Translations under genes and position numbers: made by a program
In this document: piece by piece, positions 45,792-55,020 of the stretch
How positions within the stretch are numbered: the first letter of the stretch is position 1
Layout of the letters: each line of letters starts with the position of its first letter
Notes under the pieces: model-generated
The model's input: the letters and a program-made list of their open reading frames with translations, nothing else
Told to the model about the DNA's origin: nothing
The model's database searches: none
Assembly: GCF_003732265.1 (NCBI RefSeq)
Contig: NZ_MOBK01000011.1
Coordinates: 62,001-126,000 of the forward strand
Source: Pseudomonas brassicacearum
GTDB taxonomy: Bacteria > Pseudomonadota > Gammaproteobacteria > Pseudomonadales > Pseudomonadaceae
DNA: 64,000 nucleotides
Reading direction: 5' to 3'

Positions 45792-45875
45792 CCTTCGCGA
45801 GCAAGCCCGCTCCCACATTTGGAATGCATACCCCTGTGGGAGCGGCGGTGCGACGATTCGACTTGCTCGCGAAGG
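45792..45875. repeat. inverted REP pair with extended right arm
   Basis: Third copy of the variant whose right arm carries the insertion (ggtgcgacgattcgac). It lies between dihydropyrimidinase and the dehydrogenase genes. Confidence 0.82.
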
Positions 45876-45945
45876 GGCCAGAACAGGCAACACAAAAACC
45901 AATGCCCACCAGAGGCAGCACCTCCATCACCGTGAGGCCACTACC

Positions 45946-47313
45946 GTGATCAAGACCCTGAACCACCTCCCGCATCCTTACGAGAATGCCGCCGCCCTCG
46001 CCGGCCATTTCACCGACCTGGCGCCGCCGCTCAACGACCGCCAGGCCCATCTGGAAGCCTCGCGTTGCCTGTATTGCTACGACGCGCCCTGCGTGAACGC
46101 CTGTCCCAGCGAGATCGACATCCCGTCCTTCATCCGCAATATCCATCAGGAAAACGTCCAGGGCGCCGCGCAGAAAATCCTCTCGGCGAACATCCTCGGC
46201 GGCAGTTGCGCTCGTGTGTGCCCGACGGAAATCCTCTGCCAGCAAGCCTGCGTGCGCAACAACGACCATGAATGCGCACCGGTCCTGATCGGTTTGCTGC
46301 AACGCTACGCCGTCGACAACGCTCACTTCAGTGAACACCCGTTCGCGCGTGCGGTATCAACCGGCAAACGCGTCGCCGTGGTCGGGGCCGGCCCGGCCGG
46401 TTTGTCCTGCGCGCACCGCAGCGCGATGCACGGCCATGACGTGGTGATTTTCGAAGCCCGGGAAAAGGCCGGTGGCCTCAACGAGTACGGGATTGCCAAG
46501 TACAAACTGGTGGACGACTACGCGCAAAAGGAACTGGAGTTCCTCCTGCAAATCGGTGGCATCGAAATCCGCCACGGACAGAAACTCGGCGACAACCTGA
46601 CGCTCAGCGACTTGCATCAACAATTCGACGCGGTGTTTCTCGGCCTCGGTCTGAATGCCAGCAAACAACTCGGCTTGGCCCACGAAGAGGCGCCCGGTTT
46701 GCTCGCGGCGACCGATTACATTCGCGAACTGCGCCAGGCCGATGACCTGACGCAACTGCCGCTGGCTGACCACTGCATCGTCCTCGGCGCCGGCAACACC
46801 GCCATCGACATGGCCGTGCAAATGGCTCGTCTCGGCGCTCGCGATGTGAATCTGGTGTACCGCCGTGGCGTGGAAGACATGGGCGCCACCGGTCACGAAC
46901 AGGACATCGCCAAGTCCAATCAGGTGCGTTTGCTGACGTGGGCGCAGCCGGAAGAAGTGCTGCTCGACGACCACGGCAAGGTGCGCGGCATGCGCTTCGC
47001 CCGCACGCATCTGGTGGACGGTCGCCTGCAAACCACCGGGCAAACCTTCGAACTGGCCGCTGACGCCATCTTCAAAGCCATCGGCCAGGCCTTTGACGGC
47101 AGCGCCCTCGCCGACCCGCTGGCCCGTGAGCTAAAGCGTCAGGGCGAACGGATTCAGGTCGACGAACAGCTGCGCACCAGCATCCCCGGCGTGTATGCCG
47201 GCGGCGACTGCACCAGCCTCGATCAGGACCTCACCGTGCAAGCCGTGCAACACGGCAAACGCGCCGCCGAGGCGATCAACGCTCAACTGATGCTCAACGT
47301 GGAGGCTGCGTAA
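45946..47313 (+). CDS. preT: NAD-dependent dihydropyrimidine dehydrogenase, PreT subunit
   Basis: 455 aa from a GTG at 45946 with gagg upstream. N-terminal cysteines (CLYCYDAPCVNACP, CARVCPTEILCQQAC) bind Fe-S clusters. The FAD loop is VAVVGAGPAGLSCA and the NAD loop VLGAGNTAIDMAV, as in the glutamate-synthase small-subunit-like flavoproteins. It passes electrons between NAD(P)H and the PreA subunit that reduces uracil or thymine. Its stop is immediately followed by the preA ATG, so the two are coupled. Confidence 0.93.
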   Translation: MIKTLNHLPHPYENAAALAGHFTDLAPPLNDRQAHLEASRCLYCYDAPCVNACPSEIDIPSFIRNIHQENVQGAAQKILSANILGGSCARVCPTEILCQQACVRNNDHECAPVLIGLLQRYAVDNAHFSEHPFARAVSTGKRVAVVGAGPAGLSCAHRSAMHGHDVVIFEAREKAGGLNEYGIAKYKLVDDYAQKELEFLLQIGGIEIRHGQKLGDNLTLSDLHQQFDAVFLGLGLNASKQLGLAHEEAPGLLAATDYIRELRQADDLTQLPLADHCIVLGAGNTAIDMAVQMARLGARDVNLVYRRGVEDMGATGHEQDIAKSNQVRLLTWAQPEEVLLDDHGKVRGMRFARTHLVDGRLQTTGQTFELAADAIFKAIGQAFDGSALADPLARELKRQGERIQVDEQLRTSIPGVYAGGDCTSLDQDLTVQAVQHGKRAAEAINAQLMLNVEAA

Positions 47314-48588
47314 ATGGCCGATCTCTCGATTGTCTTCGCCGGCATCAAAGCGCCCAACCCATTCTGGCTGGCGTCCGCGCCACCGACCGACAAGGCCTAC
47401 AACGTAGTCCGCGCCTTCGAGGCCGGCTGGGGTGGTGTGGTCTGGAAAACCCTGGGTGAAGACCCGGCGGCGGTCAACGTGTCGTCGCGCTACTCGGCGC
47501 ATTTCGGCGCCAACCGCGAGGTGGTGGGTTTCAACAACATCGAGCTGATCACCGACCGTTCGCTGGAGATCAATCTGCGGGAAATCACCCAGGTCAAAAA
47601 GGACTGGCCGGACCGCGCGATGATCGTGTCGTTGATGGTGCCCTGTGTCGAAGAGTCGTGGAAATTCATCCTGCCGCTGGTGGAAGCCACCGGCGCCGAC
47701 GGCATCGAACTGAATTTCGGCTGCCCCCACGGCATGCCGGAACGCGGCATGGGCGCGGCGGTCGGCCAGGTGCCGGAGTACGTCGAACAGGTCACCCGCT
47801 GGTGCAAGACGTATTGCTCGCTGCCGGTGATCGTCAAGCTCACACCAAACATCACCGACATCCGCGTCGCCGCCCGCGCTGCCCATCGCGGGGGTGCGGA
47901 TGCGGTGTCGCTGATCAACACGATCAACTCGATCACCAGCGTCAACCTCGAGCGCATGGTCGCCAACCCGGTCGTGGGCAGCCAAAGCACTCATGGCGGT
48001 TACTGCGGGTCGGCGGTCAAGCCGATTGCGCTGAACATGGTCGCCGAAATCGCCCGTGACCCGCAGACCCAAGGCCTGCCGATCTCCGGCATTGGCGGCA
48101 TCGGTAGCTGGCGCGATGCGGCGGAATTTATTGCGCTGGGCAGCGGTTCGGTGCAGGTGTGCACGGCGGCGATGCTGCATGGCTTCAGGATTGTCGAGGA
48201 GATGAAGGACGGCTTGTCACGCTGGATGGACAGTCAGGGCTACGCCAGTATTTCGGAATTTTCCGGGCGGGCCGTGGGCAATACCACGGACTGGAAGTAC
48301 CTCGACATCAACTATCAGGTGATCGCCAGGATTGATCAGGAGGCGTGCATTGGGTGTGGGCGTTGCCACATTGCTTGCGAGGATACGTCGCACCAGGCGA
48401 TTGCCAGCGTGAAGCAGGCAGACGGGACACATCAGTATTCAGTGATTGATGAGGAGTGTGTGGGCTGTAATTTGTGCCAGATCACCTGCCCGGTGCAGGA
48501 TTGTATCGAGATGGTGCCGATGGACACGGGCAAGCCGTTTCTGGATTGGAATCATGATCCGAGGAATCCGTACCATGTAGCGGTCTGA
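47314..48588 (+). CDS. preA: NAD-dependent dihydropyrimidine dehydrogenase, PreA subunit
   Basis: 424 aa. The N-terminal FMN barrel resembles dihydroorotate dehydrogenase (NPFWLASAPPTD, ELNFGCPHGMPERGMGAA with the active-site Cys nearby, GGIGSWRDA). The C-terminus binds two [4Fe-4S] clusters (CIGCGRCHIACED, CVGCNLCQITCPVQDC). It reduces uracil and thymine to the dihydro forms, the first step of reductive pyrimidine catabolism. Confidence 0.94.
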   Translation: MADLSIVFAGIKAPNPFWLASAPPTDKAYNVVRAFEAGWGGVVWKTLGEDPAAVNVSSRYSAHFGANREVVGFNNIELITDRSLEINLREITQVKKDWPDRAMIVSLMVPCVEESWKFILPLVEATGADGIELNFGCPHGMPERGMGAAVGQVPEYVEQVTRWCKTYCSLPVIVKLTPNITDIRVAARAAHRGGADAVSLINTINSITSVNLERMVANPVVGSQSTHGGYCGSAVKPIALNMVAEIARDPQTQGLPISGIGGIGSWRDAAEFIALGSGSVQVCTAAMLHGFRIVEEMKDGLSRWMDSQGYASISEFSGRAVGNTTDWKYLDINYQVIARIDQEACIGCGRCHIACEDTSHQAIASVKQADGTHQYSVIDEECVGCNLCQITCPVQDCIEMVPMDTGKPFLDWNHDPRNPYHVAV

Positions 48589-48614
48589 GATTTGCTGAGC
48601 CTGAACTGGCCCCA

Positions 48615-48680
48615 TCGCGAGCAGGCTCACTCCTACAGTTGAAATGCGTTCCAAGGTAGGAGCGAGCCTGCTCGCGAAGG
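48615..48680. repeat. inverted REP pair (taggag variant)
   Basis: atcgcgagcaggctcactcctac faces gtaggagcgagcctgctcgc. It lies between the convergent preA and TetR genes. Confidence 0.82.
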
Positions 48681-48703
48681 GGCCATCAGCCACACCACAA
48701 GGC

Positions 48704-49324
48704 TCAAGGCTCCAACCCGATCCCCCGCAAAATCACGCTGGTCACCGTCTGCACCGCCCGCTCGAACTGCATGTCCGACAACGGCTGGTGATCATTCAAG
48801 ATATTCACCTGATGATCAAAGTCCGCATAGTGCTGGGTCGACGCCCAGATCATGTACAGCAGGCTCGAAGGCTCCACCGGCAGGATGCGTTTGTCATCCA
48901 CCCACTGACGGATTTTCGCTTCCTTCATCTTCGCCCAGTCATACAAGCTGGCGTCCAGCGCCTCACCCAATGTCGGCGCACCGTGGATGATCTCGTTGGC
49001 CCACACTTTCGACCCATAGGGCCGGCTGCGTGAGTGGTTCATCTTGGCGCGGATGTAGCTGCTGAGCACCACGCGCGGATCGTCGAACATCTCGAAGCAC
49101 AACGCGTCCTGCTTCCACACTTCCAGCAGATCGAACAACACCGCGCTGTACAACTCGGTCTTGGTGCTGAAGTAGTAATGCAGGTTGGAGCGCGGCAGTT
49201 GCACCTCGACAGCGATGTCGGCCATGGCGGTGCCGCCAAAGCCTTTTTCGGCGAAGACCTTTTCCGCTCCCAGCAAAATTTTCTCGACGTTACTGCGACG
49301 AATCCCGATCTTGTGATTGCCCAT
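48704..49324 (-). CDS. TetR family regulator, RutR-like
   Basis: 206 aa. The N-terminal HTH is NVEKILLGAEKVFAEKGF ... LPRSNLHYYFSTKTELY. The C-terminal part (KVWANEIIHGAPTL, DDKRILPVEPSSLLYMIWAS) matches the RutR/YcdC-type ligand domain, which in E. coli senses uracil or thymine. It sits beside the pyrimidine cluster, so it is the likely local regulator. Which operator it binds is not shown; a half-site ttgacca (49346-49352) lies upstream of its own gene. Confidence 0.88.
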   Translation of the reverse strand: MGNHKIGIRRSNVEKILLGAEKVFAEKGFGGTAMADIAVEVQLPRSNLHYYFSTKTELYSAVLFDLLEVWKQDALCFEMFDDPRVVLSSYIRAKMNHSRSRPYGSKVWANEIIHGAPTLGEALDASLYDWAKMKEAKIRQWVDDKRILPVEPSSLLYMIWASTQHYADFDHQVNILNDHQPLSDMQFERAVQTVTSVILRGIGLEP

Positions 49325-49462
49325 GAGGGCTCCCTGACACCAGCGTTGACCAAGACTAGCATCCGGCTCTACGTCACGGCGACAGGCTAAAACGAAACTT
49401 CGACACTAAGCTTTCGGCGGGTAAACTGGCGCCACTTCGAACCTGCCTCAGAGGTATCCGCG

Positions 49463-49825
49463 ATGCTCAAGAAAGCCCTGGTCACCACCGCCCTCCTCGG
49501 CTCGCTGCTGGCCGCTTCGTCGGTGTGGGCCCACGCCCATCTCAAAGGCCAGACCCCGGCCGCCGACAGCACCGTGAGCGCGCCCGCGCAGTTGCGCCTG
49601 GAATTTTCCGAAGGCGTTGAAGCGACGTTCACCAAGGTCACAATCACCAAGGACGGTGCCGCGGTGCCGGTGAAAAGTCTCGCCACGGAAGGCAGCGACA
49701 AGAAAACCCTGATCGTCACGCCTGCCGCACCGCTGACCGCAGGCACCTATAAAGTCGAGTGGCACGCGGTGTCCGTCGACACCCACAAAAGCGAAGGCGC
49801 CTACGGCTTCAAGGTTGGCCAGTAA
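49463..49825 (+). CDS. copC: periplasmic copper-binding protein CopC
   Basis: 120 aa with a Sec signal (LVTTALLGSLLAASSVWA) cleaved before HAHLKGQTP, which places His at the mature N-terminus as in Cu(II)-binding CopC. VDTHKSEGAYGF supplies the second conserved His. It forms an operon with copD, whose ATG is 4 nt after its stop. Role: copper binding in the periplasm and delivery to or from CopD. Confidence 0.92.
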   Translation: MLKKALVTTALLGSLLAASSVWAHAHLKGQTPAADSTVSAPAQLRLEFSEGVEATFTKVTITKDGAAVPVKSLATEGSDKKTLIVTPAAPLTAGTYKVEWHAVSVDTHKSEGAYGFKVGQ

Positions 49826-49828
49826 TTC

Positions 49829-50689
49829 ATGACGAGCGCGATGGTGCTGTGTCGCTTTGTGCATTTCACCATGGTGCTGATGCTGTTCGGGGCGTGGGTG
49901 TTTCGACCGTTGTTGCTCAATGGCAGCGCTGAACACCTCGATCGAAAACTGGCATTGACCAGTCGTTGGCTGGCCGCCGTAGGGTTGGCCAGTGGCGTTG
50001 CCTGGTTGCTGCTGATCACCGCCAGCATGGCCGGCGCGTTGGAGGCGGCGTTCGATCCGTCGACCCTGCACCTGGTGTTGGGCAACACGTTTTTTGGCCA
50101 GGTCTGGCGCTGGCACTTGTTGCTCAATGGGTTGCTGGTGGCGTTGCTGATGAGTCCGTGGCGGGCCAGCAAGCCGCTGCGAATCGGCCTCGTCAGTCTA
50201 TTGCTGGCGACCCTCGCGCCGGTCGGTCATGGCGCCATGCTGGACGGCCTCAACGGCCAGTTGTTGATGCTCAATCAAATCGTTCACCTGACCTGCGTGG
50301 GTGCATGGCTCGGCGGGTTGATGCTGTTGGTGATGATCTTGCGTCAACCGCAAGAGCAGCCCGTCAAAGCGATATTGCAGCGGTTTAGTGGTGTCGGTTA
50401 CGCCTTGGTGGCGGGTTTGCTGATCACCGGATTGATCAACGTTCGGGTCCTGACCGGAGTGTTCTGGCCGACACCGTTGTTCACTGGTTTTGCGTTGATC
50501 CTGTTGATCAAGGTGGTGCTGATTGCGGCGATGCTCGGTTTGGCGCTGTTCAATCGCCTGCGCATCAACGATTGCGAGCAGCGTCTGTCGACACTTAAAA
50601 CCAGCGTGATGCTCGAATGGATGCTGGGGATGGGCGCGGTCGCAGCAGTGTCCCTCCTCGGCACCATGCCCCCCATGATTTCCAGCTGA
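49829..50689 (+). CDS. copD: inner-membrane copper homeostasis protein CopD
   Basis: 286 aa with about eight transmembrane helices. The first helix FVHFTMVLMLFGAWVFRPLLL has the conserved His, and QIVHLTCVGAWLGGLMLLVM carries another. It is thought to take up copper together with CopC. It is coupled to copC by spacing. Confidence 0.9.
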   Translation: MTSAMVLCRFVHFTMVLMLFGAWVFRPLLLNGSAEHLDRKLALTSRWLAAVGLASGVAWLLLITASMAGALEAAFDPSTLHLVLGNTFFGQVWRWHLLLNGLLVALLMSPWRASKPLRIGLVSLLLATLAPVGHGAMLDGLNGQLLMLNQIVHLTCVGAWLGGLMLLVMILRQPQEQPVKAILQRFSGVGYALVAGLLITGLINVRVLTGVFWPTPLFTGFALILLIKVVLIAAMLGLALFNRLRINDCEQRLSTLKTSVMLEWMLGMGAVAAVSLLGTMPPMISS

Positions 50690-50730
50690 CACCTCCCACA
50701 GGTTTTTTCGGTGTCCGGACCAATGGCGCC

Positions 50731-50812
50731 ATGTCATCGTACAACTTCTGATTGACAAGCCCTCAGACCCTCGCAAATAATCGCCGCCAATGTTGTACGA
50801 CGACGTATAACA
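50731..50812 (+). promoter_or_regulatory. promoter of oprD-like gene with two inverted operator copies
   Basis: ttgaca (50752-50757), 18 nt, aataat (50776-50781). Just past the expected start lies gttgtacgacgacgt (50792-50806); upstream of -35 the same motif runs on the other strand (50731-50745, 13 of 15 matching). The udh promoter has a third copy. This suggests repression by a GntR-type regulator encoded elsewhere. Confidence 0.6.
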
Positions 50813-50847
50813 AAAATAAAAACAACAAGAAGCAAGGGAGCGTCACT

Positions 50848-52146
50848 GTGAGCAAGCTCGTCCGCAATTCGTCCGCCCGCACCCCCAATCCGATTTTCAA
50901 ACGCCGTCATGCCCTGAGCCTCATTGGTTGCAGCGGCCTGGCCCTCGCCCTGCCGATGGCCGGCCATGCCGAAGGTTTCACCGACGACGCCAAGGCCACG
51001 TTGAACCTGCGCAACGCCTACTTCAACCGCAACTACACCAACCCGGCGTATCCGCAGGGCAAGGCTGAAGAGTGGACGCAAAACTTCATCCTCGACGCCA
51101 AATCAGGATTCACCCAAGGCTTCGTCGGTTTTGGTGTGGATGTGCTCGGTCTGTACTCGCAAAAACTTGACGGCGGCAAGGGCACCGGTGGTACGCAACT
51201 GCTGCCGATCCACAGCGATGGCCGCCCGGCCGACAACTTCGGCCGCTTGGGTGTGGCGCTCAAAGGCAAAATCTCGAAGACCGAAGTCAAGGTCGGCGAA
51301 TGGATGCCGGTGCTGCCGATCCTGCGTTCCGACGATGGCCGTTCCCTGCCGCAAACCTTCCGCGGCGGTCAGCTGACCTCCACTGAAATCAGCGGCCTGA
51401 CGCTCTACGGCGGTCAGTTCCAGCAGAACAGCCCGCGCAACGATGCGAGCATGGAAGACATGTTCATGAACGGCAAATCGGCGGCCATCACCTCGGACCG
51501 TTTCAACTTCGGCGGCGGCGAATACACGTTCAACGACAAACGCACCCAGGTCGGTGTCTGGTACGCCGAACTCAGCGACATCTACCAGCAACAGTATTTC
51601 AACCTGAGCCACAGCCAGCCGATCGGCGACTGGACCCTCGGTGCCAACCTTGGCTACTTCACCGGCAAGGAAGACGGCAGCGCCCTGGCCGGCGACCTCG
51701 ACAACAAAACCGCGTTCGCCATGCTCTCGGCCAAATACGGCGGCAACACCTTCTACGTCGGCCTGCAAAAACTCACCGGCGACGATCAATGGATGCGCGT
51801 CAACGGCACCAGCGGCGGCACCCTGGCCAACGACAGCTACAACTCCAGCTACGATAACGCCAAGGAAAAATCCTGGCAGGTGCGCCACGACTACAACTTC
51901 GTCGCCCTCGGCGTTCCCGGCCTGACGATGATGAACCGCTACATCAGCGGTGATAACGTGCACACCGGCACCATCACCGACGGCACGGAATGGGGTCGTG
52001 AATCGGAACTGGCCTACACGGTGCAAAGCGGTCCGTTGAAAAACCTCAACGTCAAATGGCGTAATGCGAGCATCCGCAAGAGCTTCAGCACCAACGAATT
52101 CGATGAGAACCGTATTTTCATCAACTATCCGATTTCGCTGTTGTAA
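50848..52146 (+). CDS. OprD family outer-membrane porin
   Basis: 432 aa from a GTG at 50848 with ggag 7 nt upstream. Signal segment ALSLIGCSGLALALPMAGHA, then mature EGFTDDAKATLNLRNAYFNR typical of OprD/Occ channels. The 18-strand barrel shows alternating aromatic strands and ends in INYPISLL; EWTQNFILDAKSGFTQG and GEWMPVLPILRSDDGRSLPQ are conserved. Neighbouring uronate genes suggest it passes uronic or aldaric acids. Confidence 0.92.
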   Translation: MSKLVRNSSARTPNPIFKRRHALSLIGCSGLALALPMAGHAEGFTDDAKATLNLRNAYFNRNYTNPAYPQGKAEEWTQNFILDAKSGFTQGFVGFGVDVLGLYSQKLDGGKGTGGTQLLPIHSDGRPADNFGRLGVALKGKISKTEVKVGEWMPVLPILRSDDGRSLPQTFRGGQLTSTEISGLTLYGGQFQQNSPRNDASMEDMFMNGKSAAITSDRFNFGGGEYTFNDKRTQVGVWYAELSDIYQQQYFNLSHSQPIGDWTLGANLGYFTGKEDGSALAGDLDNKTAFAMLSAKYGGNTFYVGLQKLTGDDQWMRVNGTSGGTLANDSYNSSYDNAKEKSWQVRHDYNFVALGVPGLTMMNRYISGDNVHTGTITDGTEWGRESELAYTVQSGPLKNLNVKWRNASIRKSFSTNEFDENRIFINYPISLL

Positions 52147-52153
52147 CACTGCC

Positions 52154-52246
52154 CCTGTAGGAGTGAGCCTGCTCGCGATAGCTATCTTTCAATCAGCACT
52201 TTGGTTGACTGATCCACCGCTATCGCGAGCAGGCTCACTCCTACAA
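52154..52246. repeat. inverted REP pair (taggagtgagcctgctcgcg variant)
   Basis: ctgtaggagtgagcctgctc and its reverse complement bracket about 45 nt, in the gap between the porin and uronate dehydrogenase genes. Confidence 0.85.
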
Positions 52247-52299
52247 GGATTGTTTTCCAATCAGGAATTGACCCTCCGTCCATTTCAACCAATGTCGCG

Positions 52300-52352
52300 T
52301 TGACAAGACCCGGAGAGCCTTACGATACTTCAGCAAAGTCGTACGACAACCT
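52300..52352 (+). promoter_or_regulatory. promoter and operator of udh
   Basis: ttgaca (52300-52305), 18 nt, gatact (52324-52329). Directly after comes gtcgtacgacaacct (52338-52352), 12 of 15 identical to the porin operator and in the same position relative to -10. Confidence 0.55.
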
Positions 52353-52392
52353 ACAACGATTCGATAACAACAACTGTTTGTCCAGGATTCCC

Positions 52393-53214
52393 ATGACTAC
52401 TACAACCACCCGCCTCCCTTTCAATCGCCTGCTGCTGACCGGTGCCGCCGGTGGCCTGGGTAAAGTCTTGCGCGAAACCCTGCGCCCCTATGCCAATGTG
52501 ATTCGCCTGTCGGACATCGCCGAACTCGCTCCAGCAATCGATGACCGCGAAGAAATCGTGCCGTGCGACCTGGCAGACAAGCAAGCCGTGCATCAATTGG
52601 TCGAAGGCGTGGATGCGATCCTGCACTTTGGCGGCGTGTCGACCGAGCACTCGTTCGAGCAGATCCTCGGTGCCAACATCTGCGGCGTGTTCCACATCTA
52701 TGAAGCCGCGCGCCGCCACGGTGTGAAGCGCGTGATCTTCGCCAGCTCCAACCACGTCATCGGATTCTACAAGCAAGACCAGGTCATCGACGCCCACTCC
52801 CCACGTCGCCCGGACAGCTACTACGGTTTGTCCAAGTCCTACGGCGAAGACATGGCCAGTTTTTACTTCGATCGCTACGGCATCGAGACCGTCAGCGTGC
52901 GTATCGGCTCCTCGTTCCCGGAACCGCAAAACCGCCGCATGATGAGCACGTGGCTGAGCTTCGGCGACCTGACCCAATTGCTGGAATGCGCCTTGTACGC
53001 CCCGAATGTCGGCCACACCGTGGTGTATGGCGTGTCCGACAACAAAAACGTTTGGTGGGACAACCGTTTCGCATCCGGGCTGGGTTATCAACCACAGGAC
53101 AACTCCGAAGTATTCCGCGAAAAAATCGAAACCCAACCGATGCCGGCCGCTGATGACCCGGCGATGGTTTACCAGGGTGGTGCGTTTGTCGCGTCGGGCC
53201 CGTTCGGCGACTGA
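52393..53214 (+). CDS. udh: NAD-dependent uronate dehydrogenase
   Basis: 273 aa from the ATG at 52393 with agga upstream. An extended-SDR fold: LLLTGAAGGLGKVLRE (NAD loop), LHFGGVSTE, FASSNHVIGFY (Ser) and YYGLSKSYGE (Tyr-x3-Lys). WLSFGDLTQLLECAL is typical of Udh. It oxidises D-galacturonate or D-glucuronate to the aldaro-lactone, the first step of oxidative uronate catabolism. The lactonase-like gene follows. Confidence 0.9.
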   Translation: MTTTTTRLPFNRLLLTGAAGGLGKVLRETLRPYANVIRLSDIAELAPAIDDREEIVPCDLADKQAVHQLVEGVDAILHFGGVSTEHSFEQILGANICGVFHIYEAARRHGVKRVIFASSNHVIGFYKQDQVIDAHSPRRPDSYYGLSKSYGEDMASFYFDRYGIETVSVRIGSSFPEPQNRRMMSTWLSFGDLTQLLECALYAPNVGHTVVYGVSDNKNVWWDNRFASGLGYQPQDNSEVFREKIETQPMPAADDPAMVYQGGAFVASGPFGD

Positions 53215-53249
53215 CCCCCAACCACACAAAACCAAGGGAATGAGTGGCC

Positions 53250-54137
53250 ATGCAAGCCGAATTGATTGTCGATGCCCGTAACGCTGTCGGTGAGTGCCCG
53301 GTGTGGGTGCCTGAGGAAAACGCCCTGGACTGGGTCGATATTCCTGCCGGGGCCCTGCACCGCTGGAGTGCCGCCAGCGGGCAAGTCAATACGTGGACCG
53401 CGCCAGAGATGCTCGCGTGCATCACCCGCCACCGCGACGGTGGCTGGGTGGCCGGGATGGAAAGCGGTTTTTTCCATCTGCACCCTCATGCTGACGGCAG
53501 CCTCGACAGTCAATTGCTCGCCCACGTCGATCACGCCCGCACGGACATGCGCCTGAACGATGGTCGTTGCGACCGTCAGGGACGTTTCTGGGCGGGCAGC
53601 ATGGTGTTGAACATGGGCGCCAACGCGGCCGACGGCGCGCTTTACCGCTACAGCGCCGGTCAACGCGGGCCAATTGAGGCACGACTGGGTGGGTTTATCG
53701 TTCCGAACGGCCTGGGTTTCAGCCCGGATGGGCGGACGATGTATCTGTCCGACTCGCATCCCCACGTTCAGAAAATCTGGGCCTTTGACTACGATATCGA
53801 CAGCGGCACACCGTCCAATCGGCGGCTGTTTGTCGACATGAATCAGTTCCCAGGTCGCCCTGATGGTGCGGCGGTGGATGCCGAGGGTTGCTACTGGATC
53901 TGCGGTAATGACGCTGGGTTGATTCACCGCTTTACCCCTGACGGCCGACTGGATCGCTCCCTCGCCGTCCCGGTGAAAAAACCCAGCATGTGCGCCTTCG
54001 GTGGCAGCCGCCTGGACACGCTGTTTGTGACCTCGATCCGCCCCGGTGACGACCATGATGAACAGTCCCTGGCCGGTGGCGTGTTTGCCCTCGATCCGGG
54101 TGTTGCCGGGTTGCCGGAACCGCAGTTCAACGCATGA
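53250..54137 (+). CDS. SMP-30/gluconolactonase family lactonase
   Basis: 295 aa from the ATG at 53250; a GTG two codons earlier is possible. A six-bladed propeller with metal ligands expected at Glu in NAVGECPVW, Asn in FIVPNGLGFSPDG and Asp in RPDGAAVD. NDGRCDRQGRFWAGSM is the family signature. Next to udh it probably opens the aldaro-lactone product. Confidence 0.88.
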   Translation: MQAELIVDARNAVGECPVWVPEENALDWVDIPAGALHRWSAASGQVNTWTAPEMLACITRHRDGGWVAGMESGFFHLHPHADGSLDSQLLAHVDHARTDMRLNDGRCDRQGRFWAGSMVLNMGANAADGALYRYSAGQRGPIEARLGGFIVPNGLGFSPDGRTMYLSDSHPHVQKIWAFDYDIDSGTPSNRRLFVDMNQFPGRPDGAAVDAEGCYWICGNDAGLIHRFTPDGRLDRSLAVPVKKPSMCAFGGSRLDTLFVTSIRPGDDHDEQSLAGGVFALDPGVAGLPEPQFNA

Positions 54138-54147
54138 GCCCATTTAG

Positions 54148-55020
54148 ATGACGCCAACACTTCTCGAACTCGAAGACGAACTGACCCACCTGACCCTCGC
54201 CCCCGAGCTCGGCGGCAGCCTCGTCAACTGGACGGTTCGCAGCACCGGCCAACCGCTGCTCCGTCACAATGACGCCCATGCACTGAACACTGGCCTGCCG
54301 GGCAAACTCGGTTGCTATCCCCTGGCGCCATGGTCCAACCGCATCGCCGAGGGCGGTTTCGAATGCCCCGAGGGCTGGCTGGCGTTGACACCCAACAGCC
54401 TCACCGATCCCCTTCCCATCCACGGCAGCGCCTGGCAGCAACCGTGGCAAGTGGTGACGCACTCAACCAACGAAGTGATCCTGCAACTCGACAGCAGCAC
54501 CCCGTTCGCCTATCGCGCCCGGCAACGGTTTCATCTGAGCAAGGGTCAGTTGAGCATCGAATTACAGATCACCCACCTGGCCGACCGCGCCGCGTGGCAT
54601 GGCCTCGGTTTGCACCCCTACTTTCCGCGCACGGCGAACACGCAGCTACAGGCCAAGGCCGAGAAAGTGTGGTTATGCGATGGCTCGAAACTGCCGACTG
54701 AGTTGATCGAGCTGCCCGCCGACTGGGATTTCCGTCAGTTAAGCGCCTTACCCTCCTCACTGGTCGACAATGGTTTCTGCCACTGGGACGGCCATTGCCT
54801 GATCCAGCAACCTGACCTCGGGTATGCGCTGGAATGTCAGGCCACCGGCAGCGATTACTACCTGCTTTACTGCCCGGTCGGTCTGGAGTTTTTCTGCATC
54901 GAACCGGTGAGCCATCCGGTCAACGCACATCACCTGCCCGGTCGGCCAGGGTTGCAGTTGCTGGAGCAAGGTCAGTCGGCGGAGCTTGGGTTCAGCCTGC
55001 AGTATCGAGCGCTCAGATAA
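54148..55020 (+). CDS. aldose 1-epimerase family protein
   Basis: 290 aa. Galactose-mutarotase-like fold with LGCYPLAPWSNRIAEGGF, PIHGSAWQQPW (catalytic His) and GLGLHPYFPR (second His) and CIEPVSHPVNAHH (general-base Glu). It interconverts sugar anomers, which would supply the cyclic uronate anomer used by Udh. It follows the lactonase gene by about 10 bp. Its 3' end overlaps the convergent ercS gene by 8 bp. Confidence 0.88.
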   Translation: MTPTLLELEDELTHLTLAPELGGSLVNWTVRSTGQPLLRHNDAHALNTGLPGKLGCYPLAPWSNRIAEGGFECPEGWLALTPNSLTDPLPIHGSAWQQPWQVVTHSTNEVILQLDSSTPFAYRARQRFHLSKGQLSIELQITHLADRAAWHGLGLHPYFPRTANTQLQAKAEKVWLCDGSKLPTELIELPADWDFRQLSALPSSLVDNGFCHWDGHCLIQQPDLGYALECQATGSDYYLLYCPVGLEFFCIEPVSHPVNAHHLPGRPGLQLLEQGQSAELGFSLQYRALR

